Source: a virus. Taken from it: DNA of 64,000 nucleotides. Both the position numbers and the translations under genes were made by a program. Position 1 is the stretch's first letter, and each line of letters opens with the position of its first letter. Positions 50,722 through 59,296 of this stretch are shown here, piece after piece. The stretch lies in the IMG/VR virus record IMGVR_UViG_3300023175_002299, positions 1 to 64,000 of that record. The stretch is one strand, 5' to 3'. Below the pieces are notes generated by a model that was not told the DNA's origin, did no database searches, and saw nothing but the letters and a program-made list of their open reading frames with translations.

Positions 50722-51958
50722 AGGAAAAAATAATCCCACAAAGACAAAGATAAAGAACGACAATCTTTGTATTATACCTTGGATACATTTGCATACATGG
50801 CCAAACGGGTCAGTATACCCATGTTGCATTTCTCCAATGGAACACCGTGTAGGCAATCTAAACGAAAAAAGTCTTCAAGAAATATTCAACGATGACAAGA
50901 TGAAAAAAATTCGTCTTGAGATGTTGGATAACAAAAGACCCGAAAGTTGCCAGAGGTGTTACATACAAGAAGACTGCGGCGCTCACTCTTTTAGAATGAG
51001 TTCAAACAGAGATTTTAATCAACATAGTGATTTGATAGAATCTACCAACGATGATGGTTCCGTTGACGAGATTAGATTGTCTTACTGGGACTTTCGGTTT
51101 TCAAACGTTTGCAATTTTAAGTGCAGAAGTTGTGGGCCTCAGTTGAGTACGGGATGGTACAGTGATACTAAGAAAATTGCAGAGATGGAAACTGGCAGAA
51201 AATTTTTGCCAGATGATATTCCCAGAGAAGTACACTTTGATTTGTGGGAAGACATACAACCTTACTTTGAAGATGTAGAAATCATTTACTTTGCTGGTGG
51301 TGAACCATTGATCATGGAAGAACACTATCGCATCTTGAAAAAACTTGATGAGATGGGTAGACACGATGTGCAGATTAGATACAACACGAATTTCAGTGAG
51401 ATGCGATACAAGGACTTGCATGTTCTTGAATATTGGCCGAAATTCAAAAACGTCAGTGTTGGTGCTAGTATTGACGGAATGAAAGAACAGGGTGAACTCA
51501 TTCGCAGTGGTTTCAAGTGGGATCAGTTTGTTCAGAACAGAGAAAAGATGAAAGAACTTTGTCCTCATGTTGACTTTTATGTAAACTGTACGGTCAGTGT
51601 TCAAAATGCATTTCATTGCATCAAGTTTCATCAAGCCTTATTTGATCAAGAATTTATATCTGGTTTAGATAAGTTTCATGTGAATCCTGTTATGGAACCC
51701 CCTCTCCTAAGTTTACAAATTCTTCCGATAGAAACCAAGAAAATGTTGACAACTCAATATAGAATACACGTTGACATGTTGAAGAAATATGGCCATAATG
51801 CTGTTGCAAATGATTTTGAATCTCTGATGACATTCATGAATTCAGAAGATAGACAAGATTTGATAAAACCATTTTTACATAAAATGGAAACCTTAGATAT
51901 TATTAGAAACGAAGACTTTTTTAAGACCTTCCCAGAACTAGAGGTTTTGCGTGGATAA
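50714..51958 (+). CDS. Radical SAM protein 6
   Basis: 414 aa. LCIIPW (C19), PCCIS (C37, C38), SCQRCY (C79, C82), core CNFKCRSC (C133, C137, C140), and YFAGGEP. A long glutamate/lysine helix follows the core. It is close in layout to copies 4 and 7, including the motif GPQLSTGWYSD after the core, where copy 4 has GEQLSSSWEAE. Confidence 0.85.
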   Translation: MSKGKNNPTKTKIKNDNLCIIPWIHLHTWPNGSVYPCCISPMEHRVGNLNEKSLQEIFNDDKMKKIRLEMLDNKRPESCQRCYIQEDCGAHSFRMSSNRDFNQHSDLIESTNDDGSVDEIRLSYWDFRFSNVCNFKCRSCGPQLSTGWYSDTKKIAEMETGRKFLPDDIPREVHFDLWEDIQPYFEDVEIIYFAGGEPLIMEEHYRILKKLDEMGRHDVQIRYNTNFSEMRYKDLHVLEYWPKFKNVSVGASIDGMKEQGELIRSGFKWDQFVQNREKMKELCPHVDFYVNCTVSVQNAFHCIKFHQALFDQEFISGLDKFHVNPVMEPPLLSLQILPIETKKMLTTQYRIHVDMLKKYGHNAVANDFESLMTFMNSEDRQDLIKPFLHKMETLDIIRNEDFFKTFPELEVLRG

Positions 51959-53117
51959 AATTTGTTTACTGCCTTGGATACACACCGAGTTTACTACAGA
52001 AGGTACTGCCAAACCATGTTGTTTATATCGTGGTGAACCAATGGGGAATCTCAAAGAAGAATCCTTGATGGACATTTGGAGTGGCGAAAAGTACAATAAT
52101 CTGCGACAAGAATTTCTTGATGGAAAAATGCCTTCTGGTTGTGCTATGTGTTGGCAGAACGAAGATGCTGGATACAAGTCAAAAAGATTGCAAGATATCG
52201 ACAGGTTTTCTAATCATGTAGACAAAATAGGAAAAGATATAACTCCCCCAGTTTATCTTGATTTAAAGTTTGGTACATTGTGTAATCTAAAATGTCGATC
52301 TTGTGGAAGTGTAAACTCTTCCAGTTGGAAGGCAGATGAAATTAAAATGTACGGAAGAGTGCTTGATAACAAAGATGCTTTGTGGGTGAAAAAGAATCCT
52401 GGCGTCTGGGAAGAACTTGATAAAATTATGCCGACAGTAGAACATATGGATTTTACTGGTGGAGAACCTTTTATGATAGATCAACATTTTGATCTGTTGC
52501 GACATGCAGTTGATTCTGGTTATGCCAAGAACATTGCCATACATTACAATACAAACGGAACAATTAGACCCCCCAAAGAAATATTTGATCTGTGGAAAGA
52601 ATTTAAACACTGTGAAATCATGTTCAGTATAGATGGCGTTGGAGAACAATTTGAGTATATTCGCAGTGGTGCTGTGTGGGATGAGGTTTGGGAAAACTTC
52701 AATCATTTCAAATCCCATAAATTTCTCAACATACAAATATGTCATACTGTTAGTTTGTTTAACGTATATTATTTGAATGATTTTGTAGAAACATTTGATG
52801 GTAATAACATTTATTTCAATTTGTTGCACTTCCCCAGACAATATTGTGTTCGTAATATGCCAGATTCCAGCAAAGATAAAGTTCGTGAGAAAATTATAAA
52901 TATTCCCAACACCGATGCCATTATAAACTTTATGATGCAAGAGGCCGAACACGATAAGTTAGACTTGGGTTTCATTGCGGTGACAGAAAGACTTGACTCA
53001 GTAAGAGAAGAAGACTACAAAAAAACTTTTCCAGAATTTTATGAGATTTTAGTAGATGGCGGCATCAGAAACAGACCTTGGGAATATCCAGACTTTATTA
53101 CAAAAAGTTCTGGATGA
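51951..53117 (+). CDS. Radical SAM protein 7
   Basis: 388 aa, the shortest copy, from a GTG start. ICLLPW (C5), PCCLY (C23, C24), GCAMCW (C64, C67), core CNLKCRSC (C111, C115, C118), and DFTGGEP. Its end overlaps the next glycosyltransferase-like gene by 62 nt, the largest overlap in the operon. Same architecture as the others. Confidence 0.85.
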   Translation: MDKICLLPWIHTEFTTEGTAKPCCLYRGEPMGNLKEESLMDIWSGEKYNNLRQEFLDGKMPSGCAMCWQNEDAGYKSKRLQDIDRFSNHVDKIGKDITPPVYLDLKFGTLCNLKCRSCGSVNSSSWKADEIKMYGRVLDNKDALWVKKNPGVWEELDKIMPTVEHMDFTGGEPFMIDQHFDLLRHAVDSGYAKNIAIHYNTNGTIRPPKEIFDLWKEFKHCEIMFSIDGVGEQFEYIRSGAVWDEVWENFNHFKSHKFLNIQICHTVSLFNVYYLNDFVETFDGNNIYFNLLHFPRQYCVRNMPDSSKDKVREKIINIPNTDAIINFMMQEAEHDKLDLGFIAVTERLDSVREEDYKKTFPEFYEILVDGGIRNRPWEYPDFITKSSG

Positions 53118-54765
53118 AGTACAATCTCTTAGAAAAGAGATATCTGTACTTAAAACTAATCCCAGAAAAATTTCTAACCAACCCCCTATCCTCTGGTTTG
53201 ATAAACTGCCCCCTATAAGGGAGTTGGCTAAAGGCGAATATCCACAAAAAAATAGTTCATCAGACCCACATAATAAAGTTTGTTTCGGCCCTACTGATAT
53301 TGTTGACCTTTATGAAAGAATGGGCATTCCATTTGAAATGAAAGATATTTCTGATTGGAATGATACTTACGTTGACAGAGACAACCTTTATTTCATAGAA
53401 ATTGTACAAGTACATGTGAACGTAGAAGACATTTTCTGTGGATGTAATCATCATGCCTTGCAGATGGTTAGAGAAAGAAAGATGGCAATGGTTTTCTGGT
53501 TTCCGCACGAGGGATTTGGGATGGCATCTTTGAGAGATGTTGTCAACGATAATCCTTGGATGACTAGACTTGTTAAAAAAATTGTAGATTATGACCTAAG
53601 TGGAGGAGTACATTATTTTATCTACGGTGATTTTAATGTACAAAAAAACTTTGACAGGTGGAAGAGGGCCAATCCAGAAATAGAATTTGAATTTAAAAAA
53701 TGTTTTGGCATTGATTTTTTCCATGAACATTACTTCAAACAATATGTTTCCAGAACTTGTTGGAGATTCAATCCTTCCCACAACTTTGATAAGTACAAAT
53801 CTGTTGAAAGTTTTGGTGATTATCATTGTTCCAAACATCGAGATGCTTACATCGAGTTTGAAGATTTACCAGAACAAGTTAAAAAATCTAAACAAGATAC
53901 CAATAAACCCGGCTGGCCTAGATTGCAATGGGCAGACGAATATAGAGATATCAGACTTGATGAAGTTATGGCAGATGTCCCCCCGGCCACGGAAAAAGAA
54001 AGAGATTTGATCTGCCTGAATGCAAGAGTAAGACCCCATAGACCAGTAATTGTCTCTGAATTATTTAGATTGGGATATGACAATAATAACTCTTACATTA
54101 GTTTTTTAGCCAGAGACGAGAACCCAGAAGAACATCCAGAACTTTATTGGAAGTTCAAATATTTTTATACTAAATCTGAATACAGGGAAGATACTATAGA
54201 AGATTGGGTTTCTAACGAGTGGACTGCGCCCAACACGATCATGGAATTTGAAACACAACGAGAATTTTTCTATAAATTTTGGCATAAAAATGATATTATA
54301 TCTATTGACATCAATACGGACTCGGTGACCAAAGATGATAGAAGGATCACGTTGGATCACTACAGAAAATCATTTTTTGCTTTAGTTAGTGAAACTCTTT
54401 TCGGTTTAGATGATAGTAATTGTTTGCAGATTACAGAGAAGATTTATAAGTGTTTTGCTTATAGAATTCCATTCATGGTAGTGGGTTCACCAGGCACATT
54501 AGAACACCTCAGAGATATGGGGTACGAAACATTTCCAGAAATGTTTGATGAGACGTATGATTCTATTTTAAACCCGAAGAAAAGAATGTCACATATTATT
54601 AGAAATTTAGAAAGATGGAAAACACTAACCCATGCAGAAAAATTTAGACTGTACGAGTCGGTCAGACCTAAACTCTATAGAAACTACGAACATTTTAAAA
54701 ACTGTTCTTCTGTTCGTATCGCTGAACATAGAAATATTTTTAATGAACTAAGATTATATGACTGA
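53056..54765 (+). CDS. Glycosyltransferase-like protein (family copy 4)
   Basis: 569 aa, the longest family member. The first 35 residues form a coiled coil (IQTLLQKVLDEVQSLRKEIS). The family blocks are ICLNARVRPHRPVIVSELF at about 320, CLQITEKIYKCFAYRIPFM, and MGYETFPEMFDETYDS. EK...K followed by P-F-M-V-V-G is the presumed nucleotide-sugar half. The ATG at 53056 lies inside radical SAM copy 7, and the start is not certain. Acceptor unknown. Confidence 0.6.
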   Translation: MAASETDLGNIQTLLQKVLDEVQSLRKEISVLKTNPRKISNQPPILWFDKLPPIRELAKGEYPQKNSSSDPHNKVCFGPTDIVDLYERMGIPFEMKDISDWNDTYVDRDNLYFIEIVQVHVNVEDIFCGCNHHALQMVRERKMAMVFWFPHEGFGMASLRDVVNDNPWMTRLVKKIVDYDLSGGVHYFIYGDFNVQKNFDRWKRANPEIEFEFKKCFGIDFFHEHYFKQYVSRTCWRFNPSHNFDKYKSVESFGDYHCSKHRDAYIEFEDLPEQVKKSKQDTNKPGWPRLQWADEYRDIRLDEVMADVPPATEKERDLICLNARVRPHRPVIVSELFRLGYDNNNSYISFLARDENPEEHPELYWKFKYFYTKSEYREDTIEDWVSNEWTAPNTIMEFETQREFFYKFWHKNDIISIDINTDSVTKDDRRITLDHYRKSFFALVSETLFGLDDSNCLQITEKIYKCFAYRIPFMVVGSPGTLEHLRDMGYETFPEMFDETYDSILNPKKRMSHIIRNLERWKTLTHAEKFRLYESVRPKLYRNYEHFKNCSSVRIAEHRNIFNELRLYD

Positions 54766-55789
54766 TTATTTTACGAATGGGCCATCAATAAAATCTGGCA
54801 ACAACCAGATTACAGATTTTGACAGGGTTTTTTTCAAAAGGATTCTTGAACTTATACCAGATGATGTTTGTCTTATTGATACCACTTGGATAAATGATCC
54901 AATAACATTTCAAAAATTTGTTGATTGGCAAATTACTACAGACAAAAAAAGAGCATTTCTATATTCTGGTATGGATTGGATGAATACACACTGCGAACCA
55001 GTGTGTACTGCTGCTCATATATTTCTACAATATAGATTTGATTGCACTCATATTGGAAACACTTCTGAGGGACACTATTTCAGTTTTTGGGTTGAATTTA
55101 TAGATTTTTACAAAAAATATTTTTTTGATGAATGCTACACATCAAAACCAAATTTACAATATCATTTTATGTGTTTAAATAACAAACCCAATGATCATAG
55201 AAGGCACTTGTTAAATAAGATTTTTGAACAAGAAACAATTTATAAAAAAGGAAACATATCTGTATTACAAAGAGACGCCGGATACAATTTTGAACACCCA
55301 ATTATTCTTGAAGAAAATAGACCACCAGAACTGGTAAATATGTTTTATGACCACGAAGTTTTATCTGACAAACATATAGCAAATGATATAATTTCTCTGG
55401 GAGACCCAACGCATTGGAACTCCCACTTTGTCAATGTTGTTACGGAAAGTGCTGCTCATACAGATGTTTTTCTGAGCGAAAAGATTTTTAAACCAATTAT
55501 AGGATTAAGACCTTTTCTTGCTTTGGGGGATAGAAACTTATACCCAAAACTAAGAGAATTTGGATTCGATACTTTTGAAGATTTGTTTCCCAATGTTGGA
55601 CTTGATGTTGATAGAGATCAAAGAACTGACAACTTGGTAAAGGATTTAAAAAAGGTGTGCCTTACTCCCATAGAAGAACTTGACAGAATTTATTCTTCCA
55701 TATATAATAGGTTGGAAAATAATCGTAATCTAATGATAGAATTAATCACAAAAAACAAACAATGGATAGAGGATTTGAAAACATTATGA
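54758..55789 (+). CDS. Glycosyltransferase-like protein (family copy 5)
   Basis: 343 aa, adjacent paralogue of copy 4. Blocks: FMCLNNKPNDHRRHLLNKIF, NVVTESAAHTDVFLSEKIFKP followed by LRPFLALG, and FGFDTFEDLFPNVG. The RPHR of other copies is PNDHRR here. The pair 53056/54758 overlaps by 8 nt. Probably forms or extends the same glycan as the other copies. Confidence 0.6.
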   Translation: MTDYFTNGPSIKSGNNQITDFDRVFFKRILELIPDDVCLIDTTWINDPITFQKFVDWQITTDKKRAFLYSGMDWMNTHCEPVCTAAHIFLQYRFDCTHIGNTSEGHYFSFWVEFIDFYKKYFFDECYTSKPNLQYHFMCLNNKPNDHRRHLLNKIFEQETIYKKGNISVLQRDAGYNFEHPIILEENRPPELVNMFYDHEVLSDKHIANDIISLGDPTHWNSHFVNVVTESAAHTDVFLSEKIFKPIIGLRPFLALGDRNLYPKLREFGFDTFEDLFPNVGLDVDRDQRTDNLVKDLKKVCLTPIEELDRIYSSIYNRLENNRNLMIELITKNKQWIEDLKTL

Positions 55790-56946
55790 AAATTGGTTTT
55801 ATTGGATTTGGCAAACTGGGTCAACCCTGTGGAGAGGTGATTGCAGAGAAAGGACACGATGTTGTAGCTTATGATGTTGCAACGATTGACACCGATATTG
55901 ATATGCGACCAACGATCAAAGATACTGTTGCAGATAGAGATATTGTTTTTGTCGCTGTCCCCACCCCACACGATCCAGAATATGGCGGAGAGACTCCAAC
56001 ATATCACTTACCACCAAAAGACTTTGGATATGGGATTGTTCAACATGTTATAGAAGAAGCAAATAATCATATGAACAAGGATCAGTTGCTTGTTCTTATC
56101 AGTACTGTTTTGCCTGGCACTGTACGCAGAGAATTTGTACCTCTAGTCACAAACACTCGATTTGTATATAATCCCTACCTTATTGCCATGGGAACTGTTG
56201 CATGGGATATGGTGAATCCAGAGATGGTTATGATCGGCACTGAAGATGGTACTGAAACTGGTGATGCAAAAGAACTCAAAGAGTTTTATGAGTCTATTAT
56301 GGAAAACGACCCACGATATGTAATAGGTACATGGGATGAGTGCGAGTGCATCAAAGTATTTTACAATACGTTTATCAGTGCGAAGATCGGTTTGGTAAAC
56401 ATGATACAAGATGTTGCAGAACAACAGGGTAATATTGATGTGGATGTTGTTGCAAATGCTTTGAGAGATAGTACTCAGAGGATTATGGGGCCTGGGTACA
56501 TGAAGCCTGGGATGGGTGATGGTGGTGCATGTCATCCCAGAGACAACATTGCACTTAGATTCATGTCTGACAATCTATCCTTGGGATATGATCTTTTTGC
56601 AGAGATTATGAAAGCCAGAGATGTTCAAGCAGAAAATATGGCTAGAGCAATTTGTGAACACGGGTATGAAGTTTATTTCACTTCCGATTCCTACAAACCA
56701 CATGTAGATTATACAAATGGTAGTTATAGTCTTTTGGTGCAACATTATGTCGAAAAATTTAATACTAATGTAACCAAAGACATAGATCAAGCAGATGTTA
56801 TTGTAAGAGTGCATGAGTCCGATGAAATTAATGAAGAAGAATTAGTCCCAGGCGTAGTTATTTTTGATCCTTGGAGAACGTATGAATTAAAAACTAAATC
56901 CCATATTGTAGTCCATTATGGTAATACTAGGTCATGCAAAAAATAA
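55786..56946 (+). CDS. Nucleotide-sugar (UDP-glucose/GDP-mannose) dehydrogenase-like
   Basis: 386 aa from the ATG at 55786 (overlaps the previous stop as ATGA). IGFIGFGKLGQPCGEVI is the NAD loop, VFVAVPTPHDP and STVLPGT are family strands, VYNPYLIAMG and the FYNTFISAKIG helix follow, and the catalytic cysteine is in GDGGACHPRDN. Unlike the shorter copy at 41213 it retains a C-terminal domain. Together they suggest synthesis of a uronic-acid or related sugar nucleotide. Confidence 0.78.
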   Translation: MKIGFIGFGKLGQPCGEVIAEKGHDVVAYDVATIDTDIDMRPTIKDTVADRDIVFVAVPTPHDPEYGGETPTYHLPPKDFGYGIVQHVIEEANNHMNKDQLLVLISTVLPGTVRREFVPLVTNTRFVYNPYLIAMGTVAWDMVNPEMVMIGTEDGTETGDAKELKEFYESIMENDPRYVIGTWDECECIKVFYNTFISAKIGLVNMIQDVAEQQGNIDVDVVANALRDSTQRIMGPGYMKPGMGDGGACHPRDNIALRFMSDNLSLGYDLFAEIMKARDVQAENMARAICEHGYEVYFTSDSYKPHVDYTNGSYSLLVQHYVEKFNTNVTKDIDQADVIVRVHESDEINEEELVPGVVIFDPWRTYELKTKSHIVVHYGNTRSCKK

Positions 56947-57764
56947 AATGTGTTCCTACAGAACATAATACTGCATTTGGGTTGTCCGGCATAGGCGCTG
57001 CTGGTGATCTACATTTTAATACCGTATTAGAATGGTTTCCCACTGACGAAAAAAGTTTGTATGAAGAAAACTTTTTAAAATACCCAGAAATTATGAAAAG
57101 ATGGGAGAACGTTGATATAACCTATGAAATTAACGAGTATGGTTTTCGGTCTCCTTCTTTTTATGACTCTGATAATAATATAGTTTTTCTAGGATGCAGT
57201 ATTACTACTGGTATTGGGTTGCCCCTTGAAAAAACTTTTGCATATTCGATATCCAAAAAACTGGGAATGAATTTATGTAACCTTTCTGTACCAGGCAGAT
57301 CAAATGATACTTGTTATAGATTGGGGTCTTTTTGGATACCAATATTAAAACCAAAACTTGTTATATGTTTTGTAGTATCTAAATCGAGAAAGGAAATTAA
57401 AATTTCTAATGGAAATGGAGATATATCATTTTATCACAATTTTCTTCCAGCAAAATCCGATGAAACAAAAATTTTAAATTCCGACTTCGGAGATTTTTAT
57501 GCACAATGGTGTCTCAATGAGGAAAATCTAAATTATAATATGCAAAAAAATATGGATGCTTTGGAAACGGTATGTTCTAGAAACGGTTCCAAATTTTATT
57601 GTTTTGATGAGGTCTTTATTACTGAGAAATACCTCAATCCAGCTGGAAGACTTCATTTGGGGGGTTTGAAATATCGTGCTAGAGATTTACTGCATCCAGG
57701 CGAACAAGAAAACGAATTTATCACAAAAACAATTTTAGGAGAACTGGGATATGAAAAAAATTAA
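56934..57764 (+). CDS. SGNH-hydrolase-like protein (copy 6)
   Basis: 276 aa. Same layout as copy 1: INEYGFRSPSFYDSD, then the block I-like FLGCSITTGIGLPLEKTF, PGRSNDTCYRLG as block II, KPKLVICF, and ARDLLHPGEQ near the C-terminus. Block I has GCS in place of GDS. Within the operon it may move acyl groups on the product. Confidence 0.65.
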   Translation: MQKIKCVPTEHNTAFGLSGIGAAGDLHFNTVLEWFPTDEKSLYEENFLKYPEIMKRWENVDITYEINEYGFRSPSFYDSDNNIVFLGCSITTGIGLPLEKTFAYSISKKLGMNLCNLSVPGRSNDTCYRLGSFWIPILKPKLVICFVVSKSRKEIKISNGNGDISFYHNFLPAKSDETKILNSDFGDFYAQWCLNEENLNYNMQKNMDALETVCSRNGSKFYCFDEVFITEKYLNPAGRLHLGGLKYRARDLLHPGEQENEFITKTILGELGYEKN

Positions 57765-57873
57765 AAAGTTTTTTCTCGGTATAAAACAAAAGTTTGACGA
57801 TTGGAAAATGCGCCGAAGAATAAAAAAGAAAATGAAAGAAATTAGGGAGAGAGACCCATTTATCTATGATTAA
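57751..57873 (+). CDS. 40-aa basic protein
   Basis: The ATG at 57751 follows TTTTAGGAGAACTGG, a good ribosome-binding site. The product is extremely basic (KKIKKFFLGIKQKF, RRRIKKKMKEIRER) and ends DPFIYD. It overlaps the SGNH gene by 14 nt and the carbamoyltransferase start by 8 nt. It could be a membrane- or nucleic-acid-binding peptide. Confidence 0.65.
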   Translation: MKKIKKFFLGIKQKFDDWKMRRRIKKKMKEIRERDPFIYD

Positions 57874-59296
57874 TTGGGGGATCAGTGCTGGTTATCATGA
57901 CGCAGCTCTTTCTGTCATAAAAGATGGGGAGATAGTTTTTGCTAGCCATGCAGAAAGATACTCTGGTTACAAGAATGACAAATATTTAAATGATAATTTG
58001 TTGAATGATGCTTTGCAGTATGGGGAACCAGATAAAATGTACTGGTATGAGAACCCCATACTCAAAGCTACTAGAAGGTTGTATTCCAGACAACCAAATC
58101 CTTGGGTAAATCCAAGGTCTTATTTTGACAAATTAAAATATCAACCAACGTGCAAAATAAAGTGGGGGAATCATCACCGTAGTCATTTTGCAGCTGGGTA
58201 TTACACTAGACCATTTGATGATTGTGCTACTCTTGTTATTGATGCAATTGGTGAGTGGGTTACTACTTCCATCTGGGATAATGACAAATTAGTTTGGTCT
58301 AGGAAATATCCAAATTCTCTCGGTTTGTTCTACTCTGCTTTTACTGATAGGGTTGGATTGAAGGCAAATGAGGATGAATATATTCTAATGGGAATGTCTG
58401 CCTATGGAGACAAATATAGATTTTCAAAGGAAATATCAGATTTACTTGCAAACAAAACACCATTTCATCGTGGAGTAAAATGGTGGAGACCAGAATTAGA
58501 ACCAGAAGACTATTTTGATGTTGCTGCTGGAGTGCAATCCGTATATGAAAAATGGTTGGGTGCTCTTTTACATTTAACAGCAGAACTAACTCGCAAAAGA
58601 GATTTGGTTTTTATGGGTGGATGTGCTCTAAACTGTCTTGCCAATAGATTGTTACCAGATTTTTTTAGAAAATATTGGATAATGCCCAATCCAGGCGATG
58701 CTGGGTCTTCTCTTGGAGCAGTTCTTGCTGGTACAAAACAGAGAGTTGATTTTAAAACTGCCTATTTGGGACACGACATCAAAGGAGAATATCCAGTCGA
58801 TGCAGTACTTCATGAATTGATGACATCTGGGATGGTCGGAGTAGCTTCTGGTAGAGCTGAATTTGGCCCTCGTGCTTTGGGTAATCGGTCTCTGTTGGCT
58901 GATCCTAGAGGCCAAGATATGAAAGATAAAGTAAACTCAATAAAAAGACGACAGGAGTTTAGACCTTTTGCTCCAGTGATTAGACAGTGTGATGCACAAC
59001 ACCACTTCGATGTTGATGTCTTTTTTAATTCTCCATACATGCAAGAAGTTGTTAGGTGTAAAGAACCAGAAAAATATCCAGCAATAGTACATAAGGATGG
59101 TACTAGTAGAGTGCAGACAGTAAGTTATGCACATCATCCAGAATTATATGTGTTGCTTACTAAGTGGTATGAGGAAACTGGATGTCCAATGTTGCTCAAT
59201 ACTAGTTTGAACATAAAGGGTAAACCAATTGTAAATAATAGAATTGATGCTGATGTATTTGAAAATTTCTATGGAGTAAAAGTGTGTACCCCGTAA
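57866..59296 (+). CDS. Carbamoyltransferase (NodU/TobZ/CmcH family)
   Basis: 476 aa. Transfers a carbamoyl group from carbamoyl phosphate, via carbamoyl-AMP, to a hydroxyl. N-terminal GISAGYHDAALSVIKDG matches the Kae1-like ATPase domain, followed by GNHHRSHFAAGYY, LVIDAIGEW, and FMGGCALNCLANR. The YrdC-like part has EFGPRALGNRSLLADPR, RRQEFRPFAPV, and GCPMLLNTSLNIKGKPIV. Slightly shorter than NodU, mainly at the C-terminus. Known targets include nod factors, aminoglycosides and other glycans. Confidence 0.9.
   Translation: MINWGISAGYHDAALSVIKDGEIVFASHAERYSGYKNDKYLNDNLLNDALQYGEPDKMYWYENPILKATRRLYSRQPNPWVNPRSYFDKLKYQPTCKIKWGNHHRSHFAAGYYTRPFDDCATLVIDAIGEWVTTSIWDNDKLVWSRKYPNSLGLFYSAFTDRVGLKANEDEYILMGMSAYGDKYRFSKEISDLLANKTPFHRGVKWWRPELEPEDYFDVAAGVQSVYEKWLGALLHLTAELTRKRDLVFMGGCALNCLANRLLPDFFRKYWIMPNPGDAGSSLGAVLAGTKQRVDFKTAYLGHDIKGEYPVDAVLHELMTSGMVGVASGRAEFGPRALGNRSLLADPRGQDMKDKVNSIKRRQEFRPFAPVIRQCDAQHHFDVDVFFNSPYMQEVVRCKEPEKYPAIVHKDGTSRVQTVSYAHHPELYVLLTKWYEETGCPMLLNTSLNIKGKPIVNNRIDADVFENFYGVKVCTP

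Noticed and set aside
52287-52952. 221-aa minus-strand frame under radical SAM copy 7
   Set aside because: Antisense to a motif-rich gene; low-complexity composition and no start signals.
41943-53117. RiPP cluster with radical SAM maturases
   Set aside because: No short precursor-like frame with repeated core residues is seen beside the seven genes; the 40-aa basic protein at 57751 is far away and lacks a leader/core layout, so the idea is not supported.
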